This document shows positions 57,384 to 64,000 of a stretch of 64,000 nucleotides of DNA, one piece after another. The translations under genes were made by a program, and so were the position numbers. Below the pieces are notes generated by a model. The model searched no databases. It saw nothing but the letters and a program-made list of their open reading frames with translations, and had not been told where the DNA came from. Source of the DNA: Pedobacter kyonggii (lineage in GTDB: Bacteria > Bacteroidota > Bacteroidia > Sphingobacteriales > Sphingobacteriaceae); contig NZ_SIXF01000002.1 in the NCBI RefSeq assembly GCF_004310665.1, forward strand, positions 124,001 to 188,000, given 5' to 3'. How positions within the stretch are numbered: position 1 is the stretch's first letter; each line of letters begins with the position of its first letter.

Positions 57384-59468
57384 ATGAAAAAATCGCTGCT
57401 TATACTGCTCCTACTAATATCTACCGCTAAAATTTTTGCACAGAACTTTACACTGAAATCAGTTTTAAGTTACCCTTTTCCCACACAATTGGTAGCCTCG
57501 CCTGTTGACTCTAAAATAGCTTGGGCCGCAAACGAGCAGGGAAAAAGAAATGTTTATACGGCTGAAGCGCCTGATTATAAGGCAATAAAAAATACAGATT
57601 ATAATGATGATGATGGGCAAGAATTAACCAGTTTATCTATTTCTGCAAATGGCAAATGGATTGTATTTGTACGTGGCGGCGATCATGGTGGAAGAGATGG
57701 CGGACCGGTTAACGCAAATTCATCTCCAGTTGCACCAAAGATACAGGTATTTGCTGTACCATTTGGCGGTGGAAAAGTTATTGCAATAGGTGAAGGCGAT
57801 AACCCTGTTATTTCACCAAACAGCGAACAGGTGCTGTTTAGCAAAGCGGGTCAGGTGATGGTTGCCTCGATTGACGGATCGTTTCCGGCAAAAAACCTGT
57901 TTTACGCAAAAGGTATCAACTCAGGTTACAAATGGTCGCCGGATGGGAAGAAGATTGTGTTTGTTTCCAACCGCACAGATCATTCTTTTGTAGGTATTTA
58001 TACCAATCAGCAAACAGCAATACAATGGTTAGTACCATCTTTTTCTAAAGATAATGCACCAGTTTGGTCACCAGATGGCAATGCGATTGCTTTTATCCGC
58101 ACAGCAGGAACAGGTATTGAAACTGATTCGATTTTAACGCGAAAACATCAGTCTTGGGCTATCTGGGCGGTTAACGTAAATACTGGAGAAGGAAAACGGA
58201 TTTGGAAAGCTCCCGAAACCATCAGGGGTTCTTATCCTTCAATTGATGGTGGTGCCAATTTGCAATGGGCCGACGGTAAAATAATATTCGCTTCATATGA
58301 AGACGGTTGGCCGCACTTGTATGCTGTTAATCCCGATGGATCAGGCCGTTTATTGCTTACCCCAGGTAATTTTGCTATTGAAAACGTTAAATTGAGCAAC
58401 GATAAAAAGACATTGGTTTTTGCAGCAAACACAGGCAAAGAAGCCGATGATTTAGATAGAAGGCATATTTACAAAGTAGCAGTAAATAAGGCAAATATGG
58501 AGGCATTGAGTTTTGGTAAAGGCATTGAAGCCTATCCTGTAATTTCGGGAGATAACCGTACTTTTTTCTGTTTAAGTTCCACAGCAGAACGGCCGCTTTT
58601 ACCAACTGTGTTAAATGATAAAAAGGAAGTTAAACTCATAGGTGAATCACTTATTCCTAACGATTTTCCCATCAAAGAAATGGTAATACCAGAACATGTA
58701 AGCTTTAAGGCACCCGATGGCAATACTGTATATGGACAATTGTTTTCCCCCAAAAAAGCAGCTAAAAACAAGCCGGCAATTGTATATGTTCATGGTGGCC
58801 CTCAGCGGCAAATGTTTTTGGGTTGGAACCCGATGGATTATTATTCTATCGATTATGCTTTAAACCAGTACCTGGTTAATATGGGTTTTACGGTTTTATC
58901 TGTTAATTACCGTTTGGGCATTGGCTATGGTTTTGATTTTCATAAACCATTAAATGCCGGGGCACAGGGAGCCGCAGAATATCAGGATATAAAGGCTGCA
59001 GGCGAATGGTTAGCGAATCAGAAAAACATTAATAAAAATAAAATTGGCATTTATGGAGGTTCGTATGGTGGCTACTTAACTGCACTGGCACTTGGAAAAG
59101 ATTCTAAATTGTTTGCAGCAGGCGTAGATATCCATGGCGTAAATTATAGGTTTAGCAATCCAGGAGCCGAAGGAAAGGAGCCTGCCCCAGATGCTGCACT
59201 GGCTGCCAGGGTAGCCACATCATCATCTCCGGTGAGTTACATTAACACCTGGACATCACCAACATTGATTATCCATGCCGATGACGACCGCAATGTTGCT
59301 TTTAACCAGAGTGTAGATTTGGCCAAAAGGTTTGAAGATAAAAAAATTGGGTTCGAATTTTTAGTTATTCCAGATGATACCCACCACTGGATGAAGTTTT
59401 CTAATGGTTTAAAGGTGAGTGAAGCAACTGCCGATTTTCTTAAAAGGAAGTTAATAGATAAGAAGTAA
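57384..59468 (+). CDS. S9-family prolyl oligopeptidase, exported
   Basis: 694 residues from the ATG at 57384 (signal peptide MKKSLLILLLLISTAKIFAQ); a longer frame upstream overlaps the susD-like gene and is ignored. The N-terminal half is a beta-propeller with WD40-like/TolB-like strands (YKWSPDGKKIVFVSN, APVWSPDGNAIAFI). The C-terminal alpha/beta hydrolase has the catalytic Ser in YGGSYGGYLT, Asp in HADDDRNV and His in DDTHHW. Releases di- or tripeptides or acylaminoacids from short peptides, probably in the periplasm. Adjacent SusC/SusD would supply the peptides. Confidence 0.93.
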   Translation: MKKSLLILLLLISTAKIFAQNFTLKSVLSYPFPTQLVASPVDSKIAWAANEQGKRNVYTAEAPDYKAIKNTDYNDDDGQELTSLSISANGKWIVFVRGGDHGGRDGGPVNANSSPVAPKIQVFAVPFGGGKVIAIGEGDNPVISPNSEQVLFSKAGQVMVASIDGSFPAKNLFYAKGINSGYKWSPDGKKIVFVSNRTDHSFVGIYTNQQTAIQWLVPSFSKDNAPVWSPDGNAIAFIRTAGTGIETDSILTRKHQSWAIWAVNVNTGEGKRIWKAPETIRGSYPSIDGGANLQWADGKIIFASYEDGWPHLYAVNPDGSGRLLLTPGNFAIENVKLSNDKKTLVFAANTGKEADDLDRRHIYKVAVNKANMEALSFGKGIEAYPVISGDNRTFFCLSSTAERPLLPTVLNDKKEVKLIGESLIPNDFPIKEMVIPEHVSFKAPDGNTVYGQLFSPKKAAKNKPAIVYVHGGPQRQMFLGWNPMDYYSIDYALNQYLVNMGFTVLSVNYRLGIGYGFDFHKPLNAGAQGAAEYQDIKAAGEWLANQKNINKNKIGIYGGSYGGYLTALALGKDSKLFAAGVDIHGVNYRFSNPGAEGKEPAPDAALAARVATSSSPVSYINTWTSPTLIIHADDDRNVAFNQSVDLAKRFEDKKIGFEFLVIPDDTHHWMKFSNGLKVSEATADFLKRKLIDKK

Positions 59469-59770
59469 ATATTCTTTTAGTAAGCAAAAACAAAAACGCA
59501 CTGTCATTCTGAGGGCTAATTTTTTGTATAAAACAATATAAATGACAGAAGATTTTAGGGAATTCTAGGCTGCGAGGCATCGTCATTGCGAGAAGGCTTT
59601 TTCTGCCGAGGAAGCAATCTTTATCGCATGGATCATTAACATGAAAGATTGCTTCGTCGTTCCTCCTCGCAATGACAACCTTTCTTTTGGAATCTATCAA
59701 CGGTTGCTTATTGACGGACAATATTTATTTATTTTATATTGTTAATTTATTGATTTAGTTGACGATTCTT
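59469..59770. other. Intergenic stretch with REP-like element
   Basis: About 300 bases between convergent genes, holding the inverted repeat listed separately and a second partial repeat (GTCATTCTGAG at about 59502-59512). No gene. Confidence 0.6.
59582..59677. repeat. REP-like inverted repeat element
   Basis: Imperfect long inverted repeat: GTCATTGCGAG at 59582-59592 pairs with CTCGCAATGAC at 59666-59676, and inner arms GAAGCAATCTT (59611-59621) with AAGATTGCTTC (59644-59654). The sequence GTCATTGCGAGG...GAAGCAATCT is a widely seen intergenic palindrome type in bacteria. Located between convergent genes, where it may also help end transcription. Confidence 0.75.
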
Positions 59771-61405
59771 CTATTTCTTTTTGATCCTTTTCAAAATCAT
59801 CAAACTCAGCGGATTGAAGGAATACCCGCTAATATTGTTTTGAAGCATCACTACGGATTGATCGTAAAAAAGCGGGACAACAGGCGCATAATCCATTACC
59901 ATCTGATCCATTTTGCGGTACAGCTCAAAACGTTTTTCTTTATCGGTTTCATAATAACTTTTCTCGAACAATTGATCGAATTCTTTATTGTAAAAAGCAG
60001 TGTAATTTGGTCCATAAGGGACTTTGTTTTTTGAGTAAAACATGGAAAGGAAATTCTCTCCATCACCATAATCGGCCAGCCATGAACCACGGAAAAAGTT
60101 TACGCTGTTTTTCGACATTAAATCCCTTAAGCTGGCACTTGGGCTTACATCAATTTTAACTTTAATACCTACGGCAGTAAGCTCGCCCTGAATAAATTCG
60201 ATAAGGTCTTTGTAAGTTGTCGTTGTATTTAGGGTTACTTCTCCCATACCTTTACCTTCTGGGAAACCAGCTTCCTCTAAAAGTTTAGCAGCAAGTTTTG
60301 GGTTATACGCATACCCTTTAACAGCCAAACTATCAAAACCGGGCATGCCCTTAGGAATGAAACCAGATGTTGCCGCTATGCCAATGCCATTTCTTAGGTA
60401 TTTAATCAATTTGTCACGGTCTATAGCATAATTAATGGCCTGCCTGATTTTTTTTAAGCGCAATGGCGATTTCTTTACAATCGAAAGATTGGTATCAACC
60501 AATATACCTACATATTCGGTACACAGGTATGGGCTTTTGGTTAACATAAATTTTCCTTTGTATTTCGAGGTCATCTTTCCGCTTTTGGTCAGGATATCGT
60601 CGCGGTAACTGCCATCAACATTATAATAGAAATCCAGATCCTTTTTCAAAAAACTCATGAAACCACTTTGTTTATCGGTGATGAAGCTGGCTTTAACGGC
60701 ATCAAGATAGGGTAGTGCCATCCCTTTGGTATCTTTCTCAAAATAATGCTCGTTTTTTAGAAGCACCAATATTTCGCCTTCTTTCCAGTATTTAAATTTA
60801 AAAGGGCCGGTGCCAATAGGATGGCTTCTGAAATCTTTACCATAATGTTCTACAACTTCTTTAGGCACAACAGAGCAGTATTGTGTAGTGAGTAAACTCA
60901 TAAAAGGTGGGAACGGGCGCACCAGCTTGATTTGGAAAGTAGAATCATTTAATGCGATAAAATTATGCTTATCCTTCACTTTATCACTAAAAATCCACCC
61001 GCCTGATGAGGCCACCTTTGGATCGATTAAGCGATAAAAACTATATACAAAATCACTCGCAGTTACTTTGCGGCCTTTCCCATTTTTAAAAATAGGATCA
61101 TCATGGAAGTAAACATCATTACGCAGGTTAAAAGTGTAAGTTAAGGCATTTTCCGAAACCTGCCAGCTTTTGGCTATACAGGGCAGTGTTTGCAAGGATG
61201 AATCGATCTGTACTAAACCATTAAAAATCTGGTTGGTCATCCAGATGGCATTCTGGTTGCGTGCAAAGGCCGGATCAATAGAGGTTAAACCCTGATCGAG
61301 ATTAATATTAAAGACTTTTTTGTCCTGATGATCAGTATTTTCCTTACATGAAAAGAACAAGCTTACACAGAAAAACCAAAATATATAATTAAATGAGCCT
61401 CGCAT
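59771..61405 (-). CDS. ABC transporter solute-binding lipoprotein, peptide/nickel type (SBP_bac_5)
   Basis: 544 residues from the ATG at 61405 (signal and lipobox LFFSC); an earlier TTG at 61432 is less likely. Family 5 binding protein: LDQGLTSIDPAFARNQNAIWMTNQIFNGL at the start, GTGPFKFKYWKEGEILVLLKNEHYF mid-way, and RQAINYAIDRDKLIKYLRNG. Binds peptides or metal-chelate cargo. No permease or ATPase genes are adjacent, so it is an orphan component here. In Bacteroidota such proteins sit on the inner or outer membrane facing the periplasm. It is divergent from the small gene at 61452; the starts are only 46 bases apart. Confidence 0.9.
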   Translation of the reverse strand: MRGSFNYIFWFFCVSLFFSCKENTDHQDKKVFNINLDQGLTSIDPAFARNQNAIWMTNQIFNGLVQIDSSLQTLPCIAKSWQVSENALTYTFNLRNDVYFHDDPIFKNGKGRKVTASDFVYSFYRLIDPKVASSGGWIFSDKVKDKHNFIALNDSTFQIKLVRPFPPFMSLLTTQYCSVVPKEVVEHYGKDFRSHPIGTGPFKFKYWKEGEILVLLKNEHYFEKDTKGMALPYLDAVKASFITDKQSGFMSFLKKDLDFYYNVDGSYRDDILTKSGKMTSKYKGKFMLTKSPYLCTEYVGILVDTNLSIVKKSPLRLKKIRQAINYAIDRDKLIKYLRNGIGIAATSGFIPKGMPGFDSLAVKGYAYNPKLAAKLLEEAGFPEGKGMGEVTLNTTTTYKDLIEFIQGELTAVGIKVKIDVSPSASLRDLMSKNSVNFFRGSWLADYGDGENFLSMFYSKNKVPYGPNYTAFYNKEFDQLFEKSYYETDKEKRFELYRKMDQMVMDYAPVVPLFYDQSVVMLQNNISGYSFNPLSLMILKRIKKK

Positions 61406-61451
61406 GCGAATAGGAATGTTATTTTTGCACAAATTAATAAATTTAATGCAG

Positions 61452-61904
61452 ATGTCTTTTTTAAACGATTTATTTATCGGCCTCGATGCTGCTCAACAAG
61501 AAGAATTACAGGAACGTTTAGATTTAGTGGAGCACAAGATTAAGTTTATGGATAAAATGCCTGTAGCCTGCTTAGATACGAGCAACAATCCGGAATATTT
61601 TTTATCAGAAGAAATTTCGCTGGCAGGTGGAATGATAGAGGCTGATATACTAAGCGCTGTATTTATTATTTATTATCAGCCGGGTAAAACTTTAACCGAT
61701 TTAATGAGAGAAGTACCTGCGGCATTAAATACCGATTGGCAAGCAGTGCAAAACAATAGAGTCATTTTATTGAATGACGATGTTAACCGCGAAAGAACTG
61801 CTGAAAATGCCGTTTCGCTAATAGAAGATATCGCCGAAATGTTACACCCGGGTTCTTTTATCTTTGGCCACGAAGGTGATAAATGGATCAGGTTTGGAGC
61901 TTAG
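61452..61904 (+). CDS. Small cytoplasmic BtuF/FecB-like (C-terminal half) protein
   Basis: 150 residues from the ATG at 61452 (MSFLNDLF); another ATG at 61446 is possible. No signal peptide. The stretch AVQNNRVILLNDDVNRERTAENAVSLIEDIAEMLHP matches the C-terminal lobe end of helical-backbone metal/cobalamin binding proteins (PF01497), and KMPVACLDTSNN resembles the earlier strand; the N-terminal lobe is absent. Being unexported and half-sized it cannot work like BtuF, so the function is unknown. Shares a very short divergent promoter region with the ABC binding protein. Confidence 0.6.
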   Translation: MSFLNDLFIGLDAAQQEELQERLDLVEHKIKFMDKMPVACLDTSNNPEYFLSEEISLAGGMIEADILSAVFIIYYQPGKTLTDLMREVPAALNTDWQAVQNNRVILLNDDVNRERTAENAVSLIEDIAEMLHPGSFIFGHEGDKWIRFGA

Positions 61905-62030
61905 GGATGTGAGATGTTAGATATGAGATGGATTAGAGATGGTGTTACTGAATTTTAATCCGCTGGGAGGATTTGCAACTTTAGAACATTCCAACCTTTC
62001 AACTTCTCAGCTAAAAAAATATCACATTTT

Positions 62031-62054
62031 CTGTCAGATAGGAATATCTGACAG
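62031..62054. repeat. Perfect hairpin between convergent genes
   Basis: 10-bp perfect arms CTGTCAGATA and TATCTGACAG around GGAA. No T-run follows, so not a simple terminator for either gene. Lies between the plus-strand gene ending 61904 and the minus-strand regulator ending 62091. Confidence 0.6.
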
Positions 62055-62090
62055 CACGAGAAAACCTCCCACCCCTCTACCTTCCAGGCT

Positions 62091-63428
62091 TCAGGCCTCT
62101 CTGATCTGGTATTCTTCTATTTTACGGTAAAGTGTAGTTAAGCCGATCCCCAGTAATCGCGAGGTTTCTGTTTTATTCCCTTTGGTATGGATGAGTACCT
62201 TTTGAATATGCTGCTTTTCTATCTGTTGTAAATTGTAATTGTTTTCTATCGGTGCAAATTCAAAAAATTCAGGAGGTAGGGCGGTAGCGCTTAAAGTACT
62301 GCCATCTGACAGGATTACCAACCGTTCAATTACATTCTTAAGTTCCCGTATATTTCCTTTCCAGCTATGATCGCTCAATATGGATAAAATTTTATCATCC
62401 ATTTTGGGTGCTGATCGGTTTACCTTGTCGGCAAATTCTTTTAAGTAATGTTTTGCCAATGCGGGGATGTCGGCTTTCCGGTCGCGTAACGGCGGTAAGG
62501 TAATGGTAAAGACCGAAAGTCGGTAATAAAGATCGGAGCGGAATTTTCCAGAGTTCGCATCCGCTTTTAAATCCTTATTGGTAGCCGCTAAAATCCGAAC
62601 GTTTACCTGTTGCGTATGGGTATCGCCAACTTTAATAAAAGTCTGGCTTTCGAGTACACGCAATAATTTTGCCTGTAAATCGAGGTTCATCTCGCCGATT
62701 TCATCCAGTAACAATGTGCCGCCGTTCGCTTCTTCCAATAGCCCTTTTTTGTCTTTATTGGCTCCTGTAAACGCCCCGGCTTTGTATCCGAAGAGTTCGC
62801 TTTCCAGTAAATCAGGGCTAAAGCCACTGCAATTTAAGGCCACAAATGGTTTTGCAGCCCTAGGACTTTCGTAATGGATAGATTGAGCGAAAACTTCCTT
62901 GCCAGTTCCAGTTTCGCCCAATAACAAAACAGTAGTATCGGTTGTACTTACTTTCTTAGCCAGATCAATCGCTTCCTTTAAAGCTTTTGATTGACCGATT
63001 ATGGTTTCGAAGCTGTGTTTTTTGGCGATCTTGTTTTCCAGGTCGGAAACCCTGCGCTGCAGATTTGATTTATCCATCGCCTTGTACAAAAGCGGAATAA
63101 TTTTGTCGTTATCATCGCCTTTTACCAGATAATCAAATGCCCCGTTTTTAATCGCCAAAACGCCATCGGCAATGGTGCCATAAGCAGTAAGGTTAATAAT
63201 TTCTACGTAGGGTTTTATGGCTTTAATATCCTTAACCAGCGCAACCCCATTAACATCAGGTAGTTTTACATCGCTAATGACAATGCTAACATCGTTGCTT
63301 TTAAGCAATTTAAGGCCCTCTTTTCCAGTATTGGCCTGCAGGGTTTTAAAGCCTTCTAATTCTATAATCCTGGAAAGTAAACTACAGATTTTCTTTTCAT
63401 CATCGATGATGAGCACCATGCCATTCAT
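62091..63428 (-). CDS. NtrC-type sigma54-dependent response regulator
   Basis: 445 residues: receiver domain (about 4-120; phospho-acceptor Asp in VISDVKLPDVNG; the usual Lys-Pro is Lys-Gly in DYLVKGDD), AAA+ domain (about 145-370) with Walker A GETGTGKE, the sigma54-contacting GAFTGA loop, Walker B GGTLLLDEIGE, and a Fis-type HTH at the C-terminus (NKTETSRLLGIGLTTLYRKIEEY). Activates sigma54 promoters on phosphorylation. No partner histidine kinase is in the visible sequence, so it is an orphan here or its kinase lies elsewhere. Confidence 0.95.
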   Translation of the reverse strand: MNGMVLIIDDEKKICSLLSRIIELEGFKTLQANTGKEGLKLLKSNDVSIVISDVKLPDVNGVALVKDIKAIKPYVEIINLTAYGTIADGVLAIKNGAFDYLVKGDDNDKIIPLLYKAMDKSNLQRRVSDLENKIAKKHSFETIIGQSKALKEAIDLAKKVSTTDTTVLLLGETGTGKEVFAQSIHYESPRAAKPFVALNCSGFSPDLLESELFGYKAGAFTGANKDKKGLLEEANGGTLLLDEIGEMNLDLQAKLLRVLESQTFIKVGDTHTQQVNVRILAATNKDLKADANSGKFRSDLYYRLSVFTITLPPLRDRKADIPALAKHYLKEFADKVNRSAPKMDDKILSILSDHSWKGNIRELKNVIERLVILSDGSTLSATALPPEFFEFAPIENNYNLQQIEKQHIQKVLIHTKGNKTETSRLLGIGLTTLYRKIEEYQIREA

Positions 63429-63811
63429 AGGTAAAATTTATGCTGCAATATTAAGTATAAAAATATCGAAAGATGATGAGGTGGATAAAATAAACGGCTC
63501 AGGCTCCCAACTCTTCTTCCTCGGTCTGTGTCCTCACAGAACGAAAGGATAAATATTACAAATTGGCTTTGCAAAAGAAAGGAGTGGTCAGTGAGGACAC
63601 AGACCACGGGTTGAGATAAATGATTTTTCGTAAAAACGGCGTAAGACCTCCGACTACGCTCAGACTGACAAATGCATGGTTATCTTTGGTCTTTAAGCTT
63701 TTGTCTCCCGACTCTGGACTCCCAACTCCAAACTAAATTGTACCTTTTTCGTTTCCGAAGCATTAAAGTAAAAGCTTTTTGAGCATATTTGGTTTTTGCA
63801 AAACAAATTCT
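63429..63811. other. Spacer with inverted repeat pair
   Basis: About 380 bases without a gene, containing the large inverted repeat at 63523-63606 and a repeat-like stretch (CTACGCTCAGACTGAC, 63654-63669). Promoter of the PIG-L gene is presumed at the right end. Confidence 0.55.
63523..63606. repeat. Interspersed hairpin repeat, copies 2 and 3 in inverted orientation
   Basis: GGTCTGTGTCCTCAC (63523-63537) and its exact complement GTGAGGACACAGACC (63591-63605) flank 53 bases. The left copy continues to the CACAGA arm seen in the complete hairpin at 49410. This 84-base unit could fold as one long stem. Same repeat family as 49410-49431. Confidence 0.75.
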
Positions 63812-64000
63812 ATGTTTAAGAGACTAACCGCAATATTCATATTTTGCTTTCCAGCAGCTTTTTGTGCTGCCCAACAAATACGCCCAGCCAAATCTTCAGA
63901 AATTTATAGAGATATAAAAACGTTAAAACATCTTCCGAAAGTTTTATACCTGGCTGCTCACCCCGATGATGAGAATACTGGTTTATTATCTTGGTTAATC
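63812..64000 (+). CDS. PIG-L/LmbE-family deacetylase, 3' truncated by window end
   Basis: The frame opens at ATG 63812 with a signal peptide (MFKRLTAIFIFCFPAAFCAAQQ) and reaches the zinc motif AHPDDE within the first 63 residues, the hallmark of PIG-L N-acetyl-sugar deacetylases. The rest lies outside the window. Exported, so it probably deacetylates an outer or periplasmic sugar conjugate. Confidence 0.85.
   Translation, partial: MFKRLTAIFIFCFPAAFCAAQQIRPAKSSEIYRDIKTLKHLPKVLYLAAHPDDENTGLLSWLI

Overview
The window looks like chromosome of a Bacteroidota member, most likely Sphingobacteriaceae (Pedobacter-like). The evidence is three SusC/SusD outer-membrane pairs, a hybrid two-component regulator, AT-rich intergenic DNA, ATG starts without strong Shine-Dalgarno sequences, and short repeats of the kind scattered through such genomes. 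This assignment is by pattern recognition; no search was run.

Layout. 1-5492: the 3' part of a hybrid two-component regulator, then a minus-strand AraC regulator, alpha/beta hydrolase and SDR oxidoreductase. 5493-6402: repeat-rich spacer. 6403-20504: an N-acetylglucosamine-type glycan utilisation locus with a LacI regulator, NagP-like MFS permease, cytoplasmic CBM9-like protein, GH16-fold lipoprotein, SusC, SusD, a three-domain surface lipoprotein, GH20 hexosaminidase, NagA and a NagB-like deaminase. Four copies of the box CGTGTACGTTAAC precede lacI, the permease, the GH16 gene and susC, so this appears to be one autoregulated regulon. 20713-28355: M16 peptidase, a split DsbD pair, a cysteine-synthase-family enzyme divergent from an Lrp/AsnC regulator, and a GIN-domain protein. 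28684-28797: what looks like the 3' end of a tmRNA gene with its terminator but no gene body, probably a relic attachment site.

29128-39409 is the most striking region: Ser/Thr kinase, FHA-like protein, 32-residue membrane peptide, PP2C phosphatase, a 1367-residue RodA-PBP fusion, an FHA protein with an FhaA-like N-terminal region, and a second kinase paralogous to the first. Several genes overlap by 8-14 bases. The gene content closely parallels the actinobacterial fhaA-fhaB-pstP-rodA-pbpA-pknA-pknB cell-wall locus, but here it lies in a Bacteroidota genome and the SEDS glycosyltransferase and transpeptidase are a single polypeptide. It is the best candidate for an undescribed system: phospho-signalling control of a self-contained peptidoglycan synthase.

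39666-64000: KatG; an orphan SusC/SusD pair behind a palindrome-rich promoter region; a ManC-type cupin; a fatty-acid desaturase; an outer-membrane beta-barrel receptor; a SusC/SusD/S9-peptidase operon that looks adapted to peptide uptake; a peptide-type ABC solute-binding lipoprotein divergent from a small cytoplasmic BtuF-like protein; a sigma54 response regulator; and the start of a PIG-L deacetylase cut by the window edge. Several spacers hold interspersed inverted repeats, one family of which occurs in two different spacers.
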